From Marinithermofilum abyssi (GTDB lineage: Bacteria > Bacillota > Bacilli > Thermoactinomycetales > DSM-45169), in contig NZ_BMHQ01000015.1 in assembly GCF_014641195.1 (NCBI RefSeq), positions 1 through 34,518 on the forward strand: 34,518 nucleotides of DNA, given 5' to 3'. Positions 1 to 7,562 of this stretch are shown in pieces. Under the pieces are notes generated by a model, which was given only the letters and a program-made list of their open reading frames with translations, ran no database searches and had not been told where the DNA came from. Each line of letters begins with the position of its first letter. Position 1 is the first letter of the stretch. The position numbers and the translations under genes were made by a program.

Positions 1-1133
1 AGCCAAAATCGGCGTCGCCGCTTCGAAGGAACTTCCATCTACCAGGACATTTTCGACGAGATCGTCCTGCAAGCTATGGACAAAGGGCTCATCGAAGGAA
101 AGGAACTTTTTACCGACTCTACGTTCCTAAAAGCCAATGCCACTCGGGGAAAGTTTGAAACCAAAAAAGTCAAGGCCTCCACCCAAGCCTACTTGGAGGA
201 GCTGGAAAAAGCCGTGGACGAGGACCGTAAAGCCCATGGCAAAGGTTCTCTAAAAAAAAAACGAAACCGCCCCTGAAAAAGAGATCCGGGTAAGTACTAC
301 GGACCCGGAAAGCGGCTATATGGTTCGGGAAGGAAAACCCGAGGGATTTTTCTACTTGGATCATCGAACGGTCGACGGCAAACACAATCTCATCACCGAC
401 GTCCATGTCACCCCCGGAAACGTTCATGACTCCCGTCCTTACTTGGCTCGGCTCGACCGGCAGCAGCAGCGGTTTGGCTTTTCAGCTGAAGCCGTGGCGT
501 TGGATGCCGGGTATCTGACCGCGCCGATTTGTCATGGCCTTAAACAGCGTGGGATCTTTGCCGTCATTGCCCACCGCCGCTTCCGGCCGAACAAAGCACT
601 CTTTCACAAATGGCAATATAAATATGATGAGAAGAAAGATGTGTACACCTGTCCCGCTGGTCACGAACTTTCCTACCGCACCACCAACCGGCAAGGGTTT
701 CGGGAATACAAGTCAGATCCATCTGTCTGCCAAGCGTGTCCACTGCGGTCGCAGTGTACGACCAGCAAGAGCTGCGTCAAAACCGTCACCCGCCATGTGT
801 GGGAGGACGCCAAAGAGTGGGTACGAACCAACCGATTGAGCGACCAAGGGAAAGCACTCTACAAACGAAGAAAGGAGACCATCGAGCGAAGTTTTGCTGA
901 TGCCAAAGAGCTCCATGGTCTCCGATACGCACGCATGAGGAGGCTTGCCAAGGTTACAGAGCAATGCCTCCTAACCGCGTGTGCCCAAAACATCAAGAAA
1001 ATGGCCCTGCTCCTCTCCAAGAGGAGCAGGGGACCTGAAAACGGGCCGCGATCTCCCTTATACACGTTTATTTTTCTCTGTTTCTGGAACAAACAAAGCC
1101 CTGTCGCCTTTCGGCGCAGGGCTTTGTCATTAA
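1..1133 (+). pseudogene. IS1182-family transposase, 5' truncated by window edge and frameshifted
   Basis: A DDE transposase of the IS1182 type, which moves its own element by cutting and joining DNA ends. The first frame (from base 1 to the stop at 274-276) reads through RRRFEGTSIYQDIFDEI and TDSTFLKANATRGK. The second frame starts after the A-tract at 252-261 and continues with VSTTDPESGYMVREGKPEG, FFYLDHRTVDGKHN and a Cys-rich zinc segment (CPAGHEL, CQACPLRSQC), ending around ERSFADAKELHGLRYARMRR. Losing one A from the run of ten would join the two frames. A second frame change seems to occur near 1050-1095, because the usual C-terminal tail (NKALSPFGAGLCH, stop at 1131-1133) lies in a different frame from the long reading frame, which otherwise runs on to 1372 into unrelated repeat DNA. 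The N-terminus is outside the window. Family call is firm; whether slippage still makes protein is open. Confidence 0.85.
1091..1128. terminator. Hairpin at the end of the IS1182 element
   Basis: A perfect 11 bp stem (ACAAAGCCCTG paired with CAGGGCTTTGT) around a GC-rich loop. It overlaps the last codons of the transposase in its native frame and marks the right end of the element. Confidence 0.7.
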
Positions 1134-1136
1134 CCT

Positions 1137-1437
1137 CAACCTGCTTTAGCAGGTTTTGGTTTTGTTCAACAGTAGGAAAGACCGGTTGCTATCATTCTTA
1201 TACAAAGTTTTTGGTGGGTATGCTATTTTTTGATGCCTTTTCAAGGCAGCTCTATAAAAACAGCCCATGCTATTTACACGGGCTGGGAAATGGGGTAAGT
1301 ATACAAAGAGGTGTAAGTAAGGATACAGAACATCTTTTGGCCTTGATCTGTTGTTATCGTACAAAACACTAGCCAATTAAACAATCAACCAATGGATCAA
1401 ATTTCTTTTTCCTACTTTCGTATGTCTGGGTGTCGGA
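1137..1437 (+). repeat. Interspersed ~300 bp repeat, family A copy 1
   Basis: A non-coding block running from a CCTGCTTTAGCAGG hairpin, through GACCGGTTGCTATCATTCTTA, a CAGCCCATG...ACGGGCTG hairpin and GTACAAAACACTAGCC, to CCTACTTTCGTATGTC. The same order of blocks recurs at 9886-10222 (same orientation), 18593-18895, 19800-20062 and 26018-26298 (opposite orientation), with partial copies at 7414-7545 and 27388-27446. Copies differ by substitutions and small indels. No conserved reading frame spans all copies. It could be a non-autonomous mobile element or a multicopy RNA; read from the opposite strand both hairpins are followed by T runs, as in terminators. Confidence 0.8.
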
Positions 1438-1491
1438 AGGGCGTTTTGTGCGGATTCCGTTAATAGTTTATATATTTCCCGTTTTGAATTT

Positions 1492-1788
1492 TCACCAGGT
1501 CAAATCCAACTCATCGCAACGTATATCACACTCAATAAAACAATTGTTCAAATCCGCTTCTAAGCTCATAGTATTTATGATGTCATCCACTCTTATTTTT
1601 AATTCTTCAACTGTAGTATAAGTCACATCGAATTCATATTCCCAACTATTTGAATGTGCTTGACGCAAGTTGTATTCGCTTCTTAGTAATTGCTCGATGG
1701 ATTCGCGTACTTTTTTCTTACCTCGAACATATTTATTGTTGTTTTCCACCCGGAGCCACATCTTAATTTTAGCTGTTTTTACTGCCAT
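1492..1788 (-). CDS. Hypothetical protein, 98 aa
   Basis: Not recognised. Starts ATG at 1788 after a good ribosome site (AAGGGGAG, about 8 nt upstream). The protein is soluble and charged, with a basic N-terminal strand (AVKTAKIKMWLRVENN), a Lys/Arg-rich helix and an acidic C-terminal half with alternating hydrophobics (VEELKIRVDDIINTMSLEAD). There are two Cys close to the end (NNCFIECDIRCDELD gives three in all). It stands alone between repeat DNA and a decayed gene on the other strand. The start signal and sensible composition argue that it is real. Confidence 0.6.
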   Translation of the reverse strand: MAVKTAKIKMWLRVENNNKYVRGKKKVRESIEQLLRSEYNLRQAHSNSWEYEFDVTYTTVEELKIRVDDIINTMSLEADLNNCFIECDIRCDELDLTW

Positions 1789-1924
1789 TTTTGGTGTCTC
1801 CCCTTGTAGACGCCTTTTTTTGAATGCTTATATGAGACATTATAACGCCCTCAAGGGTTTCGTTTTGTTTCATTTCAAATGAACATTAAAAATTAAAACA
1901 TCCCGTCACGGGCTCATACTGGAG

Positions 1925-2180
1925 GTGGCCGGTATTTCCGTTTTTTATAAAGGAGAATGGAAAGTGTTTTCCCTGGCGAACGTGGCATGGATCAGTAAGG
2001 AGAAAACAGGCGGCGTTCGGGTAATAATAAAATATTCCGGTGGTATTTTGAATACGACGGATGGAACAATGCGATTTGGTTGGATGAAGAGGAAGCGCGG
2101 ATTTCATCGAGGCATGGACCAGATATAAGGAAGCCGATGAAATGAAAGACATCATTCGTTTCAAAATAAAAAAGAGGTAA
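1925..2180 (+). pseudogene. Decayed hypothetical gene with two frameshifts
   Basis: Three consecutive frames each hold sensible protein. Frame one, from GTG at 1925 after GGAG, gives GISVFYKGEWKVFSLANVAW and then KEKTGGVRVIIKYS. A second frame then gives RWYFEYDGWNNAIWLDEEEAR, and a third gives IEAWTRYKEADEMKDIIRF ending at the stop 2178-2180. Joining the pieces needs two single-base corrections, near 2037 and 2102. The product would be a small Trp/Tyr-rich soluble protein of about 85 aa of unknown function. It lies just upstream of the 46 aa zinc-ribbon-like gene, 13 nt apart, so the two were probably one operon. Confidence 0.5.
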
Positions 2181-2193
2181 CGGAGGGAAAGAA

Positions 2194-2334
2194 ATGGCTT
2201 TTCACATTCAAGAAACCTACGAAACACAATGCGAATACTGCGGAGAAACTTTGAAAATCCGAGTGTACGAAGATGATGTGGATGGGTACAAAGCTGTGGA
2301 ACAGGAATGTGGTTGCGGGGTAGCTATTGTGTAA
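2194..2334 (+). CDS. Small zinc-ribbon-like protein, 46 aa
   Basis: ATG at 2194 follows the ribosome site GGAGGGAAAG. The peptide contains CEYCGE near residue 14 and CGCG near residue 40, so two Cys pairs that could bind one zinc. The rest is acidic (YEDDVDGYKAVEQE). Function unknown; small proteins of this type are common orphan genes in Bacillales. It follows the decayed gene at 1925-2180 and is itself followed by hairpins at 2340-2362 and 2428-2477. Confidence 0.6.
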   Translation: MAFHIQETYETQCEYCGETLKIRVYEDDVDGYKAVEQECGCGVAIV

Positions 2335-2427
2335 CTGAGAGGGGGGAGATTACCCCCTCCTATTTCCGATAGCCTTCAAAGTTTCGGAAGCTAGAGAAAA
2401 GCAAGTTTAGGACTAAATATGATTTAA

Positions 2428-2477
2428 AAAAACCGCCCTAAACCCTTGATATAACAGGGGAGAGGGCGGTTTTTTCA
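2428..2477 (+). terminator. Rho-independent terminator
   Basis: AAAACCGCCCT pairs with AGGGCGGTTTT, followed by T residues. An inverted near-copy lies at 27716-27767, loop sequence included, so this is a recurring terminator module. Confidence 0.8.
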
Positions 2478-2693
2478 TGGGGAATTTAAGGTAACAAGAT
2501 CGACGAAATGCCACGGTATTCTTGATGGCTGCGTACTCCGTCTTTAGGTATTCCGGATAGCACCTGGATAATTTCCCCCTAAAACGCGAATAATTGGCTT
2601 TAGCAGGTATTAAGAGTATTTATGTAGTCATGACTGATACTGAGTCGGAACCTGTTCAAGATATAACCTGAACATTTCGAGAGATGAAAAATG

Positions 2694-2762
2694 TGGTAGA
2701 ATAATATATGCGTGGAGGCTAGGGGCGGGGACCGTCACTCCTGGTGAAAGGGGGTGACGCGT
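2694..2762 (+). promoter_or_regulatory. Extended -10 promoter and SD-masking leader hairpin
   Basis: TGGTAGAAT at 2694-2702 is an extended -10 element with only a weak -35. In the leader, 2733-2741 (CGTCACTCC) can pair with 2751-2759 (GGGGTGACG): nine pairs, one of them G-U. The stem covers half of the ribosome site AAAGGGGG (2747-2754) and ends 3 nt before the ATG at 2763. In addition 2718-2727 (GCTAGGGGCG) is exactly complementary to 2900-2909 inside the coding region, a possible long-range 5'-3' closure. Confidence 0.5.
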
Positions 2763-2933
2763 ATGCTCGCAGCATTGTTGGGAACTGCCTTAAAGGTGGT
2801 AGTAATCGTGGGAATGACGCTAGGAACGTATAAGACGTTCCTGGAGATTCGTCAGATAAAGACAACGAAGAAGACACGTAAAAGACGAAGAAAACCCCAC
2901 GCCCCTAGCTATAGGACTTGGCGGTCTCGCTAG
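2763..2933 (+). CDS. Small membrane peptide with basic tail, candidate type I toxin
   Basis: A 56 aa peptide starting ATG at 2763 after AAAGGGGG. Residues 2-27 are hydrophobic or amphipathic (LAALLGTALKVVVIVGMTLG) and should lie in the membrane. The rest is very basic (KTTKKTRKRRRKPH). No homologue is recognised. The case for a toxin is the architecture: tiny membrane peptide, promoter with extended -10, ribosome site held in a hairpin, long-range complementarity between leader and 3' part of the gene, and a promoter on the opposite strand about 130 bp downstream pointing back at it. Known type I toxins such as TxpA and BsrG share this plan but not this sequence. It could instead be a harmless orphan peptide. 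Confidence 0.5.
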   Translation: MLAALLGTALKVVVIVGMTLGTYKTFLEIRQIKTTKKTRKRRRKPHAPSYRTWRSR

Positions 2934-3006
2934 GTGGTGTTGGGGTTCCTTTGGCTCCATGCCTCACTAGGACGGTCGCTCCGTCCCGTCGATGAAGCGC
3001 CTGCAA

Positions 3007-3041
3007 TGGCTCTGGGGTGTTGCCGCACCCTAGGGCCATTT
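3007..3041. other. Imperfect hairpin between toxin-like gene and antisense promoter
   Basis: TGGCTCTGGGGTG pairs imperfectly with GCACCCTAGGGCCA. On the minus strand it would sit near the 5' end of the putative antisense RNA. No clear T run follows on the plus strand, so it is a weak terminator there. Confidence 0.35.
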
Positions 3042-3060
3042 GTAGTTTATGCTCGTTTTC

Positions 3061-3089
3061 ATATTAGCATACCCACGAACTGGAAACAA
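3061..3089 (-). promoter_or_regulatory. Antisense promoter facing the small membrane peptide
   Basis: On the minus strand TTGTTT (3084-3089), 17 bp, then TAATAT (3061-3066), preceded by TG to make an extended -10. Transcription would start near 3054 and run leftward across the 3' end of the peptide gene, as antisense antitoxin RNAs do in type I systems. Confidence 0.45.
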
Positions 3090-3189
3090 GAAACCTCTTA
3101 TTGCCCATTTTGCAGCTGTCGTGCTGCTCCCCACTCTTTTTTTGGATGCTGGCAAGCACTATTGACTTTCGGGTTTTTGGCTCACTGGC

Positions 3190-3320
3190 TTCGTAAGAAA
3201 AGCAAGAAGTCCGATACCCGTGCGGGAACCGGACTTCTGACTGTGACGTCTGAGTCTGAAGCACGGACTCGGCGGTTACCGGGTTCGTGCCTTTTTATTT
3301 TCTGCCTATTTGCTTGTTTT
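3190..3320. repeat. Hairpin repeat, family H copy 1
   Basis: Matches 7563-7665: AAAAGCAAGAAGTCCG, a hairpin closed by CGGACTTCT, GAAGCACGG, a GCGGT...GGGTTCGT block and CTTTTTATTTT. The GAAGTCCG...CGGACTTC stem, with a T-rich 3' side on the minus strand, could terminate transcription there. No gene is seen between 2934 and 3345. Confidence 0.6.
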
Positions 3321-3344
3321 CTGTAGATGGGAAAGGATGATCCG

Positions 3345-3690
3345 TTACGAATCGCCAAAAGGCGTCTTCGCACATGGCACGGAGATGCGCGTTAAAAAAG
3401 AGTTGGAATACGAGTATCCACGGAACAAAAACGTGACCACACGGCTGTCACGTTCCTGTTCGATTTGAAGGATCTTTCCATCAGAGCAGGAAATTTCCCC
3501 TTGGGTTTGGCTTAGTGCTGCTACAACCTTGTCATGTGTATAATTCAACAGCCTGGCTACTACGGATCCGGATTTGAGTGGAATCTGTTGGAGCTACTTG
3601 TAATCATACCGTATATCTTTTCCAGCACATCGAGGACAACAAACTGTCTCACTTTGGTTTCAAACTCATCGTATCCCAGGTGGATATTGC
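3345..3690 (-). pseudogene. Decayed hypothetical gene
   Basis: Two minus-strand frames hold protein-like sequence. The upstream piece (about 3690-3560) reads LGYDEFETKVRQFVVLDVLE then KIYGMITSSSN. The downstream piece (3593-3345) reads IPLKSGSVVARLLNYTHDKV then VAALSQTQGEISCSDGKILQ. No ribosome site precedes the TTG at 3548, so this does not look like a start. I infer one ancestral gene broken by a frameshift near 3570. Not recognised. Confidence 0.35.
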
Positions 3691-3880
3691 ATAATTTAGT
3701 TTGTATAGCAGACCAAAAACTATAAGTTCAAACCATCCCAACGAGGTGGTTAGACACCATCGGAGACGAATTACCCTGAACTTCCGTTCTAACTCATGGA
3801 GGGAGTTTGGCATTTACTTGAAGAGGCTCGTAAATAAAATCTTTATACTTCATATGCTTATCCAATTGCTTTCTGTAGAA

Positions 3881-4087
3881 TCATTTAAAGTAACTGTTCA
3901 TCGCCATACAGTCATAGCAATAGATTTTATCAAAATCGATACCCATCAGCTCCATCCGACCAAGCGGTTTCATTCTTTTCGATATAGCTTTTAACAACGC
4001 CTCTTTACTTGATTTTGTCTCGATCACTCTTCCGCATGTATCACAGGTTGCTATATGCTCCCCTGTGTTCTCATCACGCTGAATCAT
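3881..4087 (-). CDS. Small zinc-finger-like protein, 68 aa
   Basis: ATG at 4087 has GAGGTG eight bases upstream; a GTG at 4096 is in frame but overlaps that site. The protein has CDTCGR near residue 15 and CYDC near residue 59, separated by a basic helix (SKEALLKAISKRMKPLGRM), a layout typical of a two-pair zinc ribbon. Function unknown. It stands alone and is transcribed leftward. Confidence 0.6.
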   Translation of the reverse strand: MIQRDENTGEHIATCDTCGRVIETKSSKEALLKAISKRMKPLGRMELMGIDFDKIYCYDCMAMNSYFK

Positions 4088-4457
4088 CCCGATCACCTCA
4101 GTATATTATCGGGAGAAAATTGTCCTAAATATGCAAAAATCTTTGATGCGGTTTTTAAGGTCTGTATAGGGTAAAACCAGCAACACTACAAAATCCTACT
4201 TATGGGGTTTATCCACAAACAAATGGCCAAAGTGAGTAGCCTTCCTGAAAAAGGACAAACCCGGGCCGAAGCGGAAGTGGCGATTAAAGAGCTTTAAAAG
4301 AGATACTAACGACTATTCGGATCAATCTCATGTACTGTAAACGCAATTCAGGTTGATAAATAAAGAGGACGACTAAATTCTTTTGATGGCGGTGCGATTG
4401 CATGGGAAGCGCGAAAAAACGATCCTGATGCGACCGGCCCTACGCCAGTCTCGGTGC

Positions 4458-4492
4458 ATCGACCGCCGGGGGACCACCCGGCGGTCTTTGTT
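4458..4492 (+). terminator. Terminator hairpin
   Basis: GACCGCCGGG pairs with CCCGGCGGTC, followed by TTTGTTATT. It follows the DGGAIAWEARK scrap and may be the original terminator of that lost gene. Confidence 0.65.
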
Positions 4493-4628
4493 ATTATATG
4501 TCCATGTAGGAAGCACCCATGCCCTCGCGTTTAACCTTCCCATATACTCCCTGAGTCTATGCCCTTAAGGGATAACCTCTTTGATCTGGAGCACTTTGAA
4601 TCACTCTTTTCATTTTTTAAAGAAAAAA

Positions 4629-4660
4629 TGGACCCACGCTGGTTATTTGCGTGAGTCCTG
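4629..4660. terminator. Hairpin
   Basis: GGACCCACGC pairs with GCGTGAGTCC with one mismatch. No adjacent gene is recognised. Confidence 0.4.
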
Positions 4661-5137
4661 TCAAGGGTTTATTGAAGGGAGAATTCCTCTTCATTCTTCC
4701 TTCTCTTTTTCGATTTTATTCGCATATCGGATCCACCGATAATAACCCCATCGATACCACATTTCTTTTAAGAAGAACTGTCGTTTTACGCTTCGATAAG
4801 GAAGCGCCTTTTTTGTATGTCATCACTTACAAACACTCTGTCCTGTGTATCCCTCACGTGTCTCTCTTTTCTTAATCTTTTCTCCCTTTGGGAACTTCAA
4901 CCCCTACATACAGTGTTGTCTTATGGTTAGGATTGTCAGAGTCAAACTAAAGTAAAAATATTTATAATTTAGACATAAGGCTCTTTGAAGGCGGGATGGA
5001 GCATCCGACCCAAAAGGGCAAAAATGTACGCATACTTGTGGCGTTAAAATGAACGAATCGTTACCGTACCCCATCAACTATGAACAAAGATCTAAAAGGA
5101 TCGCATGGGATATGCAAATCCTGATCTTGACTTGAAA

Positions 5138-5168
5138 GAGAAGCCCGCCAAAAAAGGCGGGCTTAGTC
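5138..5168. terminator. Terminator hairpin
   Basis: AAGCCCGCC pairs with GGCGGGCTT around six A residues. A moderate T-rich stretch follows on the plus strand. Confidence 0.55.
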
Positions 5169-5269
5169 TGTTTGCCTGGTGTGTTATACAATGTTATGTC
5201 GGAGTGGATCATAAATTCAGGTGGAGTCCATTGAAGGCTGCATTCAAGCATTTGAAGGGAAGGTAATCC

Positions 5270-5404
5270 ATGACCTGTCGACATTGTGGAAAACGTCTGA
5301 TGGACATTGATACGAACGTGAAGGCATGCCCCCGATGCGACCAAGACGAAATTGAGTTGTTGGGGGAGTTGAAAGATCGTTGGGGCGAATTCGATTGCAT
5401 CTAA
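5270..5404 (+). CDS. Zinc-ribbon protein, 44 aa
   Basis: ATG at 5270 follows GAAGGGAAGG. The peptide has CRHCGKRL at residues 3-10 and CPRC at 20-23, spaced as in a rubredoxin-like zinc knuckle, and an acidic C-terminal helix (DEIELLGELKDRWGEFD). Function unknown. It lies alone downstream of the 5138-5168 hairpin. Confidence 0.65.
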   Translation: MTCRHCGKRLMDIDTNVKACPRCDQDEIELLGELKDRWGEFDCI

Positions 5405-5540
5405 GGGTACCGGTCACTTGCATAAAACCTCCGGTTTCTTACAACCCGTGGGGGAACAGCTGCGCTCGGACCTGCCGCCTCAAAAACTGCCGCAATCCCA
5501 AGCAGAGCAAGGGTTCACGGCGGTTTTGCATAGAAGGCAA

Positions 5541-5735
5541 TCACAGCCGGCAGTCTCCTTCCCGCATGTAACTTAGGGCTTCCTCTAGCCCGGGCCGGTT
5601 AAACTTTGTTCCGCTGATCGTATCGGTGAAAATTTCGAAGCCATGTGTCGGTACGGTAACCCCTGTATGGAGATCGGATAGGAAAACAGGCTTTTGCACG
5701 GGTGACTCTGCGGATAGACGGGCATACGATACCAA
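5541..5735 (-). pseudogene. Serine recombinase (resolvase) N-terminal fragment
   Basis: The start SYARLSAESPVQ resembles the YARVST motif that carries the catalytic serine of resolvases and invertases. The end FEIFTDTISGTKFNRPGLEE then ALSYMREGD matches the conserved IF-D-SG-RP-L--L---GD block of that domain. The segment between them reads poorly, so at least one indel is likely, and the DNA-binding part is missing after 5541. It is a remnant of a site-specific recombinase that once inverted or resolved DNA here. Confidence 0.6.
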
Positions 5736-5773
5736 TGTCTTGTTGCATCATAAAACCAAAAGGAGTGAAGGTT

Positions 5774-6190
5774 TTGCATTACCAATGGTGGCATATGGAT
5801 CCTAACATGGTGAATCCGCAGATGATGTACTATTATCATCGGAAACCCTACAAAATAAGACATCGTTCTCCACGGGATAGCTGTTCTAGGAGTTCACACC
5901 TAGGTACTGCCTCTATATCCAATCATAAAAATAAATCGAAACCTAATTTCCAAGCTATCGTCAGTAACGCTTTTGAAATAAATAACATTCAAGACCCTAA
6001 TCTGGAGAAAGCACTAATCAATGCATTAGAACAAGTGGTAGATTATGACCAGATTTATAAATTCGTACAAGACAGAATCAAATCAGATAAACGTAATGAT
6101 GGTGCCCACTTTTCAGAACAGGTACTTCAGAAGGATCACGATGTCCGTATCTTTCCCCGCCCATCCCCTTCCGCCTCGGAGGGCTCTTAA
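5774..6190 (+). CDS. Hypothetical protein with aromatic N-terminus, coat-like
   Basis: TTG at 5774 with AGGAG eight bases upstream gives 138 aa. The first 25 residues are rich in His, Tyr, Trp and Met (HYQWWHMDPNMVNPQMMYYY), a composition seen in spore coat proteins. Residues about 50-110 form a normal helical domain (FQAIVSNAFEINNIQDPNLE then KALINALEQVVDYDQIYKFV). The tail is Ser/Pro-rich. Function unknown; the coat assignment rests on composition only. A longer frame reaches back to 5702 but has no ribosome site. Confidence 0.55.
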   Translation: MHYQWWHMDPNMVNPQMMYYYHRKPYKIRHRSPRDSCSRSSHLGTASISNHKNKSKPNFQAIVSNAFEINNIQDPNLEKALINALEQVVDYDQIYKFVQDRIKSDKRNDGAHFSEQVLQKDHDVRIFPRPSPSASEGS

Positions 6191-6245
6191 TTAAAACTAC
6201 ACAAGCATGAAGGTTAAGCGGGTACCTAGCCTGCGAGTGCAAAAC

Positions 6246-6395
6246 AAAACGTCGCTTACCCCAGAATGACAAGGGTTTGCGGCGTTTCACTTGCCCAAGC
6301 ACATATCACATGGGTATACACTAACGTAAAGGGGGATTTCAAATCTGCTCGGTCAACCACACCTTTAATATAAAACTGTTGGACGTTTCCGATGC
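6246..6395 (+). repeat. Duplicated block, copy 1 (terminator plus GerP-like 5' part)
   Basis: ACGTCGCTTACCCCAGAATG, AAGGGTTTGCGGCGTTTCAC, TTGCCCAAGCACATATCA and the start of the GerP-like gene recur at 26830-26975. The AACGCCGCAAACCC...GGTAAGTGGCGTT hairpin at its left side also occurs at 32703-32750. Confidence 0.65.
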
Positions 6396-6534
6396 CGGTA
6401 CGATCAACTTAGGTGATACTGTCAACCTAGGTTCCAACGCCAATTCCAAAAGTCTTGGCGGTTCTGAATCCATTGGAGATTTTACGGTAAACGTAGATGG
6501 GGCCGTTGATGTGGATTTCGTGGATCAGCTGTAA
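6325..6534 (+). pseudogene. GerPA/GerPF-like spore germination protein, start codon not evident
   Basis: The open frame reads SVNHTFNIKLLDVSDAGTIN then LGDTVNLGSNANSKSLGGSE then SIGDFTVNVDGAVDVDFVDQ. This matches the short GerP proteins (about 65-75 aa), which sit in the spore and help germinants through the coat: the conserved features are the N-IN--- start, the NFGD-like NLGD, and S-K---GSGS-N-GD. The frame opens at 6325 with no ATG, GTG or TTG before residue 18. ATC at 6343 sits 7 nt after AAAGGGGG, where a start codon belongs. The gene is either start-less or uses a near-cognate start. A broken second copy lies at 26905-26994. Confidence 0.6.
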
Positions 6535-6809
6535 TAAGACCGTAACGATCGCAAAAAGGATACTCCTTCATGATAAGATATAAGTTCTTCACTTTTGTGG
6601 AGTCTTTTTCTTTTGTCAAAACGATCCCGTTTCAACACAAGGACGTCTTTGTTTTCCTTATCTTGATAGAATGGAAAGTACGCCTTAAAAATGATGGACA
6701 TGGCTATCGGTGGGTATTCTTTTTTGTTGAGTGTTTTTTCCGCTCTCTAATTCCCCCGTTAGGATGGATAACCTGACCGGTCATGTAACGGGAGTCATCG
6801 GAAGCGAAA

Positions 6810-6849
6810 AGTGACCCGCCCCTGGTTGGCTCCCTAGGCGAGTCACTTC
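6810..6849. terminator. Hairpin
   Basis: AAGTGAC-CGCC pairs with GGCG-GTCACTT with one bulge on each side. Confidence 0.5.
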
Positions 6850-6956
6850 TTTGATTCTACTATGGGCCGCGTCCTTCGTCGATGAAGGCCAGCTATCTTC
6901 TTGCCCTCATTATATTATGCCCATTGATGAATATGCAAATTCTCAAGGAGGACTGA

Positions 6957-6990
6957 ATGAAAAAAGTGGGGGTGACTTTAAGCACCCCAG
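6957..6990 (-). terminator. Terminator of the RHH gene
   Basis: On the minus strand GGGGTG...CACCCCC is followed by ACTTTTTT, about 25 bp after the stop codon at 7010. Confidence 0.6.
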
Positions 6991-7009
6991 TGAGTAGCTC
7001 CAACAGTAG

Positions 7010-7150
7010 TCATCCCCTCTCGAATCTATCCTTGACTATTTCCTCTACGATCTGTTGCATCGATATTTCCCTTTCAGCGGCTTCGATGCGTAGCTTCTTA
7101 TGGAGGCTTTCGGGGAGTCGAACCTTTACTTGTTTCATTTCCTCTTTCAT
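7010..7150 (-). CDS. Ribbon-helix-helix (CopG/Arc-like) protein, 46 aa
   Basis: ATG at 7150 follows GGAGGTGG. The peptide begins MKEEMKQVKVRLPESLHKKL, where QVKVRLP is the DNA-contacting strand and the rest forms the first helix. It continues RIEAAEREISMQQIVEEIVK for the second helix and ends DRFERG. That is the whole RHH fold, which acts as a dimer on operator DNA. Such proteins are often antitoxins or plasmid copy or partition regulators. No toxin-like gene follows, since the terminator at 6957-6990 comes at once, so it may be an orphan antitoxin or an autonomous repressor. Confidence 0.75.
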   Translation of the reverse strand: MKEEMKQVKVRLPESLHKKLRIEAAEREISMQQIVEEIVKDRFERG

Positions 7151-7204
7151 TAGTACCACCTCCGCTGTTTGGTTCAATTATACCCATCATACCCACAATT
7201 CTTT

Positions 7205-7384
7205 ATGGTCTTAGTGTTAATTGAGTTGGATAAGATCCGTCCTAAACAAGACAGCATCCTTAGCGAGAATATTCAACCGAAGAAAATAGATGCGGATTTA
7301 ACTCATACAGTCATAGAAAGGGATGAAAATCCTTATGTTATTAGGGTTATTGGCTTCTTTAGTGTGGAAGGGGATAGGAGGTGA
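7205..7384 (+). CDS. Possible hypothetical protein or gene remnant
   Basis: An open frame gives MVLVLIELDKIRPKQDSILS, IQPKKIDADLTHTVIERDEN and PYVIRVIGFFSVEGDRR. The composition is protein-like but no ribosome site precedes the ATG, so it may be the 3' end of a lost gene. Not recognised. Confidence 0.25.
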   Translation: MVLVLIELDKIRPKQDSILSENIQPKKIDADLTHTVIERDENPYVIRVIGFFSVEGDRR

Positions 7385-7413
7385 GGTGTTACGCAGAGGG
7401 GGCTGCTTTTAAA

Positions 7414-7545
7414 AATCATAAACAGCCCGTGCTTTTACACGGGCTGGGACATAGAAGGTAAGTGCATCATCTGAGTGCGTCATTATAGTACAAAACGCGA
7501 GCCATTCTAACAATCCACCGTTTGACCCAATTTATTATACCAATT
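7414..7545 (+). repeat. Family A repeat, partial copy
   Basis: Keeps the CAGCCCGTGC...ACACGGGCTGGG hairpin, GTACAAAACGCGAGCCATT and a diverged AACAATCCACCG block, but lacks the CCTGCTTT hairpin end and the TCGTATGTC end. Confidence 0.6.
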
Positions 7546-7562
7546 AGGGTATATTAACTAGC

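Larger units (their letters stand above)
2335..2762. other. Intergenic stretch before the small membrane peptide
   Basis: Holds a G/C hairpin at 2340-2362, the terminator at 2428-2477, about 200 bases with no recognisable content, and the promoter and structured leader of the small membrane peptide from 2694 on. Confidence 0.5.
4097..5269. other. Gene-poor stretch with terminators and short fragments
   Basis: No complete gene is visible. Around 4204-4299 a frame reads KVSSLPEKGQTRAEAEVAIK and around 4385-4470 another reads DGGAIAWEARKNDPDATGPT; both look like C-terminal gene scraps. Two tiny overlapping frames (4996-5052, 5049-5135) have no clear ribosome sites. Three hairpins are listed separately. 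Confidence 0.45.
6535..7009. other. Intergenic stretch with hairpins
   Basis: AAAAAGGATACTCC at 6553 can pair with GGAGTCTTTTT near 6598, a probable terminator for the GerP-like gene. A stronger hairpin lies at 6810-6849. No gene was recognised in the rest. Confidence 0.45.

Noticed and set aside
1146-1376. Conserved peptide starting MASVLYDNN in family A repeats
   Set aside because: The first nine codons recur in several copies, but no ribosome site precedes them and the frame diverges at once after that, so DNA-level conservation explains it.
2934-3326. Open frame of 130 aa on the plus strand with ALLTFGFLAHWLRKKSKK
   Set aside because: It resembles a holin-like toxin for a few residues only. 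No ribosome site precedes any start and the frame runs through the family H hairpin; composition is otherwise poor.
4996-5135. Two overlapping mini-genes (18 and 28 codons) joined by ATGA
   Set aside because: The overlap is suggestive of coupling, but neither has a clear ribosome site and both are too short to judge.
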